7,739 nucleotides of DNA from JBBRLG01 sp038231495 (GTDB lineage: Bacteria; Planctomycetota; Planctomycetia; Gemmatales; Gemmataceae), in NCBI GenBank assembly GCA_038231495.1, contig JBBRLG010000368.1:1-7739 (forward strand), read 5' to 3'. The translations under genes and the position numbers were made by a program. The notes beneath the pieces were generated by a model. The model was not told the DNA's origin, searched no databases, and was given only the letters and a program-made list of their open reading frames with translations. Positions 1 through 6,084 of this stretch are shown here, piece by piece; within the stretch, counting starts at the first letter, position 1, and every line of letters starts with the position of its first letter.

Positions 1-33
1 TAAGGGGGGAGTGAACGGTTACGTACCGGAATA
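1..33. other. Left-edge stretch after gspL, no gene seen
   Basis: These 33 bases follow the gspL stop codon on the minus strand. They contain no start codon with a ribosome binding site that I can support, and no hairpin. In T2SS operons gspM usually follows gspL, so its start may lie just outside the window; that is an expectation from family gene order, not something seen here. Confidence 0.5.
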
Positions 34-1506
34 TTACAGCGGCGCCTGAATGTTGCTCTTGAATTCGGCGGGCGGACGCTTCTTGACGTTGACGGTGAGG
101 GTGAAGTTGGTGCCCTTTACCTCGGGGGGTTGCGGGTCGTAGTGGCCGTCCGCCGACAGCGCCTGCATTAACTGGTCCAGGGCACGCCGGTTGCCCGAAC
201 GGTCGTTCAAGGTGCCCTTGAGCACAAGCTTGGCGGCGTAACTCGACTTGCCGCCCTTGGTCTGGACGGCCACGGGTAGCGTCGTGAACTGGGTGATGCG
301 CAGGGCGTTCACGTCCGGGATGTTCTCGGCCAACTCGTAGATTTCGTCGAGCCAGACGACGCCGTCCCACTCATCAATCGCCTTGAAGCGTTTAAGGTCT
401 TCGCGCGTCCGCACGAGTTGCAGGTCGAGGTTGTCGCGGTCCGTTTCGGCCTGCTTGACCTGTTTTTCCTTCTGGGCCTGGACCGTGCGGGCGGCAAACA
501 ACAGCCCCGGGATGACGACGAGGGCCAGTAGCGCGGCGGCGAGGTAGCGGCGCTTGTTCGGATCCTGCGGCGGCCGGGGTTGGCGCGGCTGGACGAAGTT
601 GATCGGCAGGCCGCCCTTTTCGGCGCGGGCGTAACACAGGCCGACCGCCCCGGCGAAGCTGCCGCGGTGGTTGATCGGCAATTCGGGCCGCTCCGCCCCG
701 GCGAACGGGTCGAACGAATAGATCGGCACCTCGACCTGGTCGGTCAGCTTTTCGCGCACGGCGGCGATACCGTTGCCGGCCAGGTAGATGGCCCGCACCG
801 AGTTCTGGGCGTTCTGGCCCGCGTAGACCGCGAGGTTGCGGCGGACCTCGCCGGCCAGGTTTGGGCCGACGGCGAGCGTGCGCGCCAGGAGCAACGCCTT
901 GCCGCGGATCACACTGAACTCGGCCCATTTTTCCGCGACGGTGACGACAGCGATCGCGCCGTCCGCCGGCTCGGGGGCCGGCGTCAACGCGGTGGTGCCG
1001 ATCACGCGCCGCAGGCACGCCGACACGCCCAACGGACGCGGCGTCAGGCCCGCCAGCTTCAGGCCCGCGGCCGCACAGATTTTTTGGTAGGCTTCCAGCA
1101 CGTCGCGTCGCAGGATCAACACCAGCGCCCGCGTCTCGCCCTTGTCGAGGCCGTCCCGCGCCGAGGTGAAGTCGATCACCACGTCTTCGGGCGCTTCGCT
1201 CAGTTCCTTCATGGCCTGGAAGCGCACCAGTGCCGGCTCTTCGTGGAGAGGAACCGCGGGAAAGCGCAGGTCTTTCTGAATGACGCGGTCGCGGCCGACG
1301 CAGGCGAGTACGGGGGCCGAAGCGATCCCGGCCGTCTTGAGCCGTTCGCGCAGCAGCTTGCCGAGCGCTTCGGGGTCGCCGGCGACGGGCGATTGCTCTT
1401 CCTGGGTGACGACCGCGCGCAGGATTTTCACCGTGCCGCCGCTGATGTTCGCTTCGGCCAGGTGGAGTTGGTTTTGGTCCCAGTCAATTGCGAGGAAGCG
1501 TGCCAT
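34..1506 (-). CDS. gspL: GspL-like inner-membrane platform protein (PilM-PilN-type architecture)
   Basis: A 490-residue protein that probably links the GspE ATPase to the inner-membrane platform. Residues 1-295 look like a PilM/GspL actin-like fold: it opens MARFLAIDWD (phosphate-1-like strand), has a strand-turn AIYLAGNG near 239-246 resembling the adenosine motif, and ends with a Gly-rich GSFAGAVGLCYA helix near 282-293. Residues 301-312 (PINFVQPRQPRP) resemble the INLLP-type motif at the PilN N-terminus and the equivalent pre-membrane stretch of GspL. One transmembrane helix spans about 321-340 after Lys-Arg-Arg. Residues 343-375 are a charged heptad-like coiled coil, then a small alpha/beta periplasmic domain (about 383-476). 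The ATG at 1506 is preceded by AGAGAAG five bases upstream. It is last of the visible pseudopilin genes, 77 bases after gspK. The order G-H-I-J-K-L favours GspL over a type IV pilus PilM; the fold is shared by both, so the symbol rests partly on context. Confidence 0.75.
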   Translation of the reverse strand: MARFLAIDWDQNQLHLAEANISGGTVKILRAVVTQEEQSPVAGDPEALGKLLRERLKTAGIASAPVLACVGRDRVIQKDLRFPAVPLHEEPALVRFQAMKELSEAPEDVVIDFTSARDGLDKGETRALVLILRRDVLEAYQKICAAAGLKLAGLTPRPLGVSACLRRVIGTTALTPAPEPADGAIAVVTVAEKWAEFSVIRGKALLLARTLAVGPNLAGEVRRNLAVYAGQNAQNSVRAIYLAGNGIAAVREKLTDQVEVPIYSFDPFAGAERPELPINHRGSFAGAVGLCYARAEKGGLPINFVQPRQPRPPQDPNKRRYLAAALLALVVIPGLLFAARTVQAQKEKQVKQAETDRDNLDLQLVRTREDLKRFKAIDEWDGVVWLDEIYELAENIPDVNALRITQFTTLPVAVQTKGGKSSYAAKLVLKGTLNDRSGNRRALDQLMQALSADGHYDPQPPEVKGTNFTLTVNVKKRPPAEFKSNIQAPL

Positions 1507-1583
1507 GTTGACTTCTCTGTTCTGCCTTATCCGGGTTGAAGCCGGGCGGGGGAGTTAAGGACCCTGCCCCGCAAACGGCGTTA
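1507..1583 (-). other. gspK-gspL intergenic gap with short GC stem
   Basis: The 77-base gap begins after a tandem TAA TAA stop of gspK. A six-base inverted repeat, GCGGGG at 1546-1551 and CCCCGC at 1567-1572 with a 15-base loop, could form a hairpin in the transcript. No T-run follows it on the minus strand, so it does not look like an intrinsic terminator. The gspL ribosome binding site lies at the low-coordinate end. No promoter is convincing, so read-through from gspK is the simplest reading. Confidence 0.3.
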
Positions 1584-3254
1584 TTAGTTGGGGTTCGTGC
1601 TCGGGGTCGAGTTGGTGGCCGGGAACGGATACGCTTTGCCCATTTCGCTCAGGTCGCGCAGGTGAACGATGCGCGGCCGGCCGTAATTGGTGTCGATCAC
1701 GGCTTCCAATCGGGTCGAAGGGCCGCCGCCCTCGAAATAGCCGATCGCCTGAAAGCGGTAGACGCCGCTGCGAGCCGTGATGAAGCGCTCGACCGCCTGC
1801 AAACTCGTCGGCGACAGCTTCGCCTCGGTGATGAGCCAGGCGGGCGTGTTGAAGATCGGGTCAGGTGTGCCGGTCGCGGACGGCACCGGCCGGGCGTTGA
1901 TAATGGCCGCGATGTCGGCGTCGGACAGGCCCGGCAGCGCGGACAGGACGGTCTGCGAGGCGGTGTTGACGTTGATGCGCGGCGGCAGGTCGGTAGCCTT
2001 GCTGGTCGTCGTCTTGTCGAGCAGCAACGGCAACAGCGTTTTTTGTCGGCCCACGTCGTTGAGCGGGCTTTGCAGCGTCACGGTGCGTTGCGTGTTGCCG
2101 GTGCCGACGGGCACGGAGACGCTGCTGTTAATCAGGCTGTAGACGGACGAGATGGGTTTCAAACTGCCCTGGCTGCGCGGGTTGGCTTTGGTGGTTTGAA
2201 TTTGCGCGTTCACGTCGTCCGCGTCTTTGCCCTGGGGTGCCGAATATTTCGATGAGGCAGCGATGGTCACCCTCATGGTTGATACGCCATCCACGGTCAG
2301 GCCTTTGCCGGTCAAGGAAATGGCGATCTTCGTGACCGGTGCCGCCGAACCGTAGAGGCGATACGCGATGATGTAGTTCGCCAGGTCCGGGCCGACCGCC
2401 GTCGTCAGCTTTTCATTCAGCGCGTTGATGTCCTGGTCGTTGAGGTAAACGCGGGCGTTGCCCAGGGCGTCGGCGTTCGGCTCGCGACTGTAGACCGTCA
2501 GGTAGGCCGACCAGCCGCGGTCCACCTGGCCCGAGCCGTCGTCCTCGTCGGGGTCGAGGGTGCCGTTCTTGTTGCGGTCGTTGCCGTATAGCAGCTGCGG
2601 CGTCACGCCCTTGACGAGCAACAACTCTTCGAGGCTGTCGAGCGGTCCGTTCTTGACGTGGTAGGCCGGACTCTGGTTCAGGTAATACTCGTCCTTGGCC
2701 CCGTTGGGCCGCGGCGAGGTCGTGTTCGGGTCGAGCCAGTCGAGGATCGAGTTGGCAATGTCATCGGTCATGTTCGGCAATTGCAGCAGCATTTGCTCGG
2801 CAATGGTGCCGGTGCTGTCGAGCAGCAGCAAGGCGTTGAGGTTCAGCTTGCCCGCCTCGTCCACGACGCCGAAGCTGTACGGCTGCGTGCTGGCTTGCGG
2901 GTCGTCGGAGTTCTTCAGGCCGACGATGGAGAACTTTCCCCGGCGTTTCGAGTTGGAGTCGTCCTGCACGACAATGTCCTGGAAGACCGCGGCGTTGTCG
3001 AACGGGTTGCCGTTGAGCGTGTTGGTGTACGAGTCGGTGTTGCTCAGCATCACGGCGGCGTAGTTGACGCCGGACATGGCGAACGACCGGGTCTGCGCCA
3101 GTTTCGTGTGACTGTTGGCGGCCTGGTACTCCGCCTGCATGTATTCGCTGTACTGGTAGGCGGCCAACGACAGGATGACGACGACGACCAACACGGCGAG
3201 CAACACGATGCCCCGCCGCGGTTGGTTCGGAGTTCTCTCGGCCAGTACAAACAT
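1584..3254 (-). CDS. gspK: GspK minor pseudopilin (pseudopilus tip), enlarged
   Basis: A 556-residue tip pseudopilin; family members are usually a little over 300. The N-terminus is a prepilin signal: 15-residue leader ending Arg-Arg-Gly, then IVLLAVLVVVVILSLAA. Position +5 is Ala, not Glu, the hallmark that separates GspK from other pseudopilins. Family motifs follow in order: DEAGKLNLNALL (132-143), DWLDPNTTSPRPNGAKDEYY (172-191), LDSLEELLLVKGVTPQLLYG (205-224), YLTVYS (251-256) and a helix-hairpin-helix-like INVNTASQTVLSALPGL (427-443). Two departures stand out: an EF-hand-type loop at 226-237, and about 170 extra residues between YLTVYS and INVNTAS. In known systems GspK caps a GspI-J-K trimer that starts pseudopilus assembly in the periplasm. 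The ATG at 3254 is 33 bases after the gspJ stop with only a weak ribosome binding site, suggesting coupling. The gene ends in tandem TAA stops. The identification is secure; the role of the insert is unknown. Confidence 0.92.
   Translation of the reverse strand: MFVLAERTPNQPRRGIVLLAVLVVVVILSLAAYQYSEYMQAEYQAANSHTKLAQTRSFAMSGVNYAAVMLSNTDSYTNTLNGNPFDNAAVFQDIVVQDDSNSKRRGKFSIVGLKNSDDPQASTQPYSFGVVDEAGKLNLNALLLLDSTGTIAEQMLLQLPNMTDDIANSILDWLDPNTTSPRPNGAKDEYYLNQSPAYHVKNGPLDSLEELLLVKGVTPQLLYGNDRNKNGTLDPDEDDGSGQVDRGWSAYLTVYSREPNADALGNARVYLNDQDINALNEKLTTAVGPDLANYIIAYRLYGSAAPVTKIAISLTGKGLTVDGVSTMRVTIAASSKYSAPQGKDADDVNAQIQTTKANPRSQGSLKPISSVYSLINSSVSVPVGTGNTQRTVTLQSPLNDVGRQKTLLPLLLDKTTTSKATDLPPRINVNTASQTVLSALPGLSDADIAAIINARPVPSATGTPDPIFNTPAWLITEAKLSPTSLQAVERFITARSGVYRFQAIGYFEGGGPSTRLEAVIDTNYGRPRIVHLRDLSEMGKAYPFPATNSTPSTNPN
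2544..2579 (-). other. EF-hand-type calcium loop inside GspK
   Basis: GspK residues 226-237 read DRNKNGTLDPDE. They match the 12-residue EF-hand or dockerin loop: acidic or Asn side chains at loop positions 1, 3, 5, 9 and 12, Gly at 6 and a hydrophobic residue at 8. More acids follow (DDG). The loop sits directly after the conserved KGVTPQLLYG motif. Calcium binding is inferred from the pattern; GspK of characterised systems is known to bind calcium, though whether at an equivalent site cannot be told from here. Confidence 0.6.
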
Positions 3255-3287
3255 GCGGTAACGGCTCGGGGCCGCCTCCGGTAAAGG

Positions 3288-4196
3288 TCACGGAGAGGTT
3301 GTCGCCTGGGTCGGAGTCGGCTGCGGCGTGGTGCCGTTCGCGGTGTTGATGGCGATCACATGGCGGTACGTTTTCACCGCGGCGTTTGGCCCGTCCCCGC
3401 GCACGATGCCGAGGGTGATGGCGATGGCCACCGGCGGTCCGATCGGTGTGAGGCCGTCCGCGCCGAGCGTACCGCTGTCCCAGGTGTCTTGCCACTGGGT
3501 GCCGTCCCAGTAGCTGAACGTCAGGCTGCGGACTTCCTCGGCAATGAGATACGAGTCCTCGTTGTCGATGTTGGGCGGTATCAGGTTGGTGAGGTCGTCC
3601 GAGGTGGCGATTTTCACTTCTTGACGAGCCAACCCTTTGGCTTCGCTGCCGCTGCCGACCAGCCAGTAGGTGATCCGGCGCAAGTCGCTGACCGGCGACG
3701 GTTGCGTGTTATTCGACGCGGCCGCCATTGAGCTTGCGGAGTAAACTTCGCGCGGCACCTTGCTGACGTACAGGTTCAACTGGCCCGTATCGCCCTGCAC
3801 GCCCAGGGGCAAGGCAAAGGTGTTGGGATTGGCGGCAACCGCGGCTGTAGGCGTCGTCGTCGCGGTGGCCGCTGGCGTCGCGGCCGCACCCGTCGTGCCG
3901 CCGCCCGTCATGCCGCCGCCGGTACTACTGGCCTGGCTGGCAATGCGGAACCGCGCCGGATCGGCAAGCGCGACGGCGCTATTGATGTCGGTACTCATGC
4001 GCTTTAACAAGGTGCGCGAGAGAGCCGCCTGCTCCACGACTTCGCGGCCGGCCTGGGCGTGTCGGACCTGGATGTCCACCGCCACGTAGAGGGCGGCGAG
4101 CAACAGCACCGCAATGGAGGATGCGAGCATCACTTCCAGCAAGGTGAAGCCGGGCCGCCCCGTCGGACGGCCGAGACTCGGGGGCCGTGTAACCAT
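3288..4196 (-). CDS. gspJ: GspJ minor pseudopilin
   Basis: A 302-residue minor pseudopilin, longer than the usual roughly 200. The leader of 16 residues ends Arg-Pro-Gly, followed by FTLLEVMLASSIAVLLLAAL with Glu at +5: a complete prepilin peptidase site and membrane helix. A helix with LLKRMSTDINSAV (63-75) matches the GspJ pattern of Arg/Asp-rich early helix. The C-terminal body has the family signature: LRRITYWLVGSGSEAKGLAR (172-191), then EEVRSLTFSYWDGTQWQDTW (220-239) and PPVAIAITL (254-262). Residues about 90-125 are an inserted Gly/Ala/Thr/Pro-rich stretch, and the C-terminus is also Thr/Pro/Gln-rich. The ATG at 4196 lies two bases after the gspI stop with no strong ribosome binding site, so translation is probably coupled to gspI. 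In known systems GspJ joins GspI and GspK in the tip complex. Name is well supported by motif plus gene order. Confidence 0.87.
   Translation of the reverse strand: MVTRPPSLGRPTGRPGFTLLEVMLASSIAVLLLAALYVAVDIQVRHAQAGREVVEQAALSRTLLKRMSTDINSAVALADPARFRIASQASSTGGGMTGGGTTGAAATPAATATTTPTAAVAANPNTFALPLGVQGDTGQLNLYVSKVPREVYSASSMAAASNNTQPSPVSDLRRITYWLVGSGSEAKGLARQEVKIATSDDLTNLIPPNIDNEDSYLIAEEVRSLTFSYWDGTQWQDTWDSGTLGADGLTPIGPPVAIAITLGIVRGDGPNAAVKTYRHVIAINTANGTTPQPTPTQATTSP
3822..3929 (-). repeat. Low-complexity G/A/T/P insert in GspJ
   Basis: GspJ residues about 90-125 are almost entirely Gly, Ala, Thr and Pro with no acidic or aromatic residues until the flanking folded sequence resumes. The composition resembles the long tail of the preceding gene gspI. 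It is probably a disordered surface loop between the first helix region and the beta body; any function is unknown. Confidence 0.6.
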
Positions 4197-4198
4197 GT

Positions 4199-5353
4199 TT
4201 AAGGTCCGGTTTTGGGCTTGGTCGAAGGCGGCGATTTCGGGACCGGCGCACCGACACTGACCGGAGTTCCACTCGCCACCGGCTTCGTGGTGATGGTCGC
4301 CGTCGTTGTCGGCGTCGGCCCGGCCGCCGGCGTCGTTGTTACAACGGGCGTCGTCGTCGCCGCCGGGGCAGTCGCTCCGGAAGTGGCGGGCGCGGCACTG
4401 GTCGTCGTCGCGCCGCTCGTTGCCGTGGCGGTAGTCGTCGCAGCGGGCGTCGCGCCCCCTCGGGCACCGGTCCCCGTGACCGCAGTGGTTGTGGTCGTTG
4501 TAGCGCCGGTGGCCCCGGTCGTCCCGCGAGCGGCGGTTGTAGGGTTGGTGCCCGTCCCGGTGTTGGCACCGCCCACGGCCGCCGTTCGTGGCGCGTTGGC
4601 GCCAGTCGCAGCGGTGGTACCCGTCGCGCCGGTAGCACGCACCGCCGTGGTGCTGGCCGGCGGCGTGGCCGCGTTGGCCGTCGCGCCGGTTCGGGCATTT
4701 GCCATCGGTGCCGGATTCGCGCCCGAGGTGCCCTTCGTTCCCCCAGCGGCCGGCTGGCTCAGGCTGGGGCTGGCCTGTTTGCCGCTTCCGCCCTGCCCGC
4801 CGTTGGACGGCGAAGGCACCGGTGCGGCCGAAGGCGTGGCAGTTGCACCAGCGGCCGGCGGGGTGGAACCGGCGGCCGAAGGCGTGGCAGTTGCACCAGC
4901 GGCCGGCGGGGTGGAACCGGTCGTGCTGGTGTCGCTGCCCGCAATGACGATGGTGTCCTGCGTGCTGCCCATGATGGTGGGGTCGATGAGAATTTGGCTA
5001 AGGGTACTCGCGACGGTGCGATTGGTCTTGGGCTTGTTCACCGTGACCGAGACGTTCCACAGGCCGGTGACCTGGCCCTCGGTCGCCGTGACGGTCCAGG
5101 TAAAATCGGGGTCTTCGTCAAAGGGGACGGCCTCTTGCGCCTGCAAGGGCACGATCCCGGCCGTAACCTCGGCCATTTTCGACTGGGCAAGGTCGCCCGC
5201 CCGGCTGAGGTCCTGGGCGTCCACCGCGCGGTCGGTGGCCAACGACACCAGGTGATAAATCCCGAGGTAGGACAGCAGAAAGATCGCCAGGGACACGATA
5301 ACTTCGAGGAGCGAAAAGCCCCGCCGGCGCGGCCGTGAATATCGGGTGGTCAT
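4199..5353 (-). CDS. gspI: GspI minor pseudopilin with very long low-complexity tail
   Basis: A 384-residue protein whose first about 125 residues are a normal GspI. The leader of 12 residues ends Arg-Arg-Arg-Gly, followed by FSLLEVIVSLAIFLLSYLGI with Glu at +5. Family motifs are DLAQSKMAEVTAGI (54-67), TWTVTATEGQ (85-94) and LWNVSVTVNK (98-107). GspI is usually about 120-130 residues, so the protein is three times the expected length. The excess (about 140-384) is an Ala/Thr/Gly/Pro-rich tail with no Asp or Glu after residue 141, no aromatics and no Cys, and a basic end (KPKTGP). The ATG at 5353 overlaps the gspH stop as TAATG, which decides the start over an in-frame upstream ATG at 5518 that would lie inside gspH. 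In known systems GspI is the hub of the I-J-K tip. Tail function is unknown: a flexible or glycosylated extension is possible. Confidence 0.85.
   Translation of the reverse strand: MTTRYSRPRRRGFSLLEVIVSLAIFLLSYLGIYHLVSLATDRAVDAQDLSRAGDLAQSKMAEVTAGIVPLQAQEAVPFDEDPDFTWTVTATEGQVTGLWNVSVTVNKPKTNRTVASTLSQILIDPTIMGSTQDTIVIAGSDTSTTGSTPPAAGATATPSAAGSTPPAAGATATPSAAPVPSPSNGGQGGSGKQASPSLSQPAAGGTKGTSGANPAPMANARTGATANAATPPASTTAVRATGATGTTAATGANAPRTAAVGGANTGTGTNPTTAARGTTGATGATTTTTTAVTGTGARGGATPAATTTATATSGATTTSAAPATSGATAPAATTTPVVTTTPAAGPTPTTTATITTKPVASGTPVSVGAPVPKSPPSTKPKTGP
4202..4936 (-). repeat. A/T/G/P low-complexity C-terminal tail of GspI
   Basis: This region encodes GspI residues about 140-384. Composition is dominated by Ala, Thr, Gly and Pro, with Ser, Val and scattered Asn. 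The only charges after residue 141 are a few Lys and Arg. There are irregular repeats such as GATATPSAA, ATGATG and ATTTT. Codons for these residues are GC-rich, which also leaves both strands free of stops and creates long antisense open frames. It is probably intrinsically disordered and would face the periplasm. Confidence 0.8.
4824..4920 (-). repeat. Exact 48-bp tandem duplication in gspI
   Basis: Bases 4824-4871 are repeated exactly at 4872-4919, with one further matching base. The period of 48 keeps frame and encodes the 16-residue unit GSTPPAAGATATPSAA twice (GspI residues 146-161 and 162-177). The copies are identical even at synonymous positions, which points to recent duplication or ongoing slippage or recombination rather than old selection on the protein alone. 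Confidence 0.95.
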
Positions 5354-5931
5354 TAGCGTTGTCCTCCCACCGGCCCCATTTTGGAACTCGAAATTGCGGT
5401 CATGGCGCGCAAGCTCACGACGACGGGGCGCGTCCCGTCCCCGGACGTGGAGCGCAACGTAATCGTCACGTCTTCCTCCGCCGTGCCGTCCGTGTCGAAA
5501 ATCGCCACGGTCTTCCACTGGCCCGGATCGACGCTGCCAATCGGGATGGTGCTATCGCCCGAAGTCGCCGGGGCCGCGGGCGCGTCCCCTTCAAACGTGA
5601 ACACAATGCCGGACGGCAAAGTGTCTTCCATAATCAAGGGCGGGTTGTCGTGGTCGAAATCGGGCAGATTGCCGGCCCAATAAGTGGGGCTGTCCGGCGC
5701 GACCCGAAAATTCCCTTTGCCCGGCACGACCGCGAACCGGTAGCGCTGCCCTTCGTCCACGGCGTGTGCCCGTGCCCCGACCCAGCCGGCGCGGATGAGG
5801 TCGGAGCCGCCCCGGAGGCGGTAATGGCCGTACATGCTCATGATGGAGGGGTACGAGATACCCGCGACGATGGCGATGATCGCCACGACGAGAATCAGCT
5901 CCATCAGGGTGTACGCCTTGCGCGATTGCAC
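5353..5931 (-). CDS. gspH: GspH-like minor pseudopilin
   Basis: A 192-residue minor pseudopilin, near the usual GspH length. It begins with a six-residue leader, MQSRKA, then YTLMELILVVAIIAIVAGI with Glu at +5. Position -1 is Ala rather than Gly. The GTG at 5931 is forced as start because an in-frame TAA lies two codons upstream; AGGA seven bases before it is a suitable ribosome binding site. After the helix, DLIRAGWVGARAHAVDEGQRYRF (44-66) fits the GspH pattern of a helix rich in small residues, then Ala and Gly before a beta strand. The C-terminal part FDTDGTAEEDVTITL (145-159) matches the family's final strands with an F-x-x-D-G-T turn. The stop overlaps the gspI start. In known systems GspH sits below the I-J-K tip and contacts GspG or GspJ. 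Naming rests on this fold plus position between gspG and gspI; a generic FimT-type pseudopilin is the alternative. Confidence 0.8.
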   Translation of the reverse strand: MQSRKAYTLMELILVVAIIAIVAGISYPSIMSMYGHYRLRGGSDLIRAGWVGARAHAVDEGQRYRFAVVPGKGNFRVAPDSPTYWAGNLPDFDHDNPPLIMEDTLPSGIVFTFEGDAPAAPATSGDSTIPIGSVDPGQWKTVAIFDTDGTAEEDVTITLRSTSGDGTRPVVVSLRAMTAISSSKMGPVGGQR

Positions 5932-6084
5932 GGGTTAATCCTGGGGCGGAGAGGAGAGGAAAACGCTGCGTCACTTACCACGGCAGCCCGAAGCGCCACG
6001 GAGGAAGACGATGGACCCCTTCCCCGCTAACGCTTCGGGCCGTCCCGATTCCGCCTGAATTCATCGGCCTGGCCGACCGGACGG
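5932..6084 (-). other. gspG-gspH intergenic region
   Basis: This 153-base gap is much wider than the others among gspH-gspL. It holds a long inverted repeat (listed separately) and the gspH ribosome binding site. I see no open frame with a credible start and no convincing promoter. The gap would form an RNA spacer between the highly expressed major pseudopilin and the minor ones. Confidence 0.5.
5986..6040 (-). promoter_or_regulatory. 10-bp inverted repeat between gspG and gspH (possible mRNA stem-loop)
   Basis: GCCCGAAGCG at 5986-5995 is perfectly complementary to CGCTTCGGGC at 6031-6040, enclosing 35 bases. A nested five-base stem, GGAAG at 6003-6007 with CTTCC at 6019-6023, can form inside. 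On the minus-strand transcript the structure follows the gspG stop by about 45 bases. No T-run follows immediately (the first run of four T lies about 22 bases on), so a classical intrinsic terminator is unlikely; attenuation, RNA processing or 3'-end protection of gspG mRNA are possible. Confidence 0.5.

Noticed and set aside
580..1539. A 319-codon plus-strand open frame opposite gspL
   Set aside because: Arg/Gly/Asp/Val-rich translation with no motif, fully antisense to the GspL actin-like domain.
1536..2255. A 239-codon plus-strand open frame opposite the 3' half of gspK
   Set aside because: Antisense to conserved GspK motifs such as INVNTAS; composition typical of a GC-rich shadow frame.
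4824..4920. CRISPR-like or mobile-element direct repeat
   Set aside because: The copies are directly adjacent without spacers, in frame inside gspI, and encode a clean 16-residue protein repeat.
4212..5255. A 347-codon plus-strand open frame opposite gspI, rich in Val and Ala and looking hydrophobic
   Set aside because: It mirrors the Ala/Thr/Pro/Gly codons of the GspI tail. The apparent membrane character is an artefact of reading GCC/ACC codons in reverse; there is no ribosome binding site or family motif.
5354..5518. Longer gspI start at 5518
   Set aside because: The added residues are an out-of-frame reading of the gspH 3' end. The TAATG overlap at 5353 and the standard 12-residue leader fit better.
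5986..6040. Rho-independent terminator after gspG
   Set aside because: The stem is strong but the loop is long and no T-run follows directly on the minus strand, so it is reported as an inverted repeat of unknown role.
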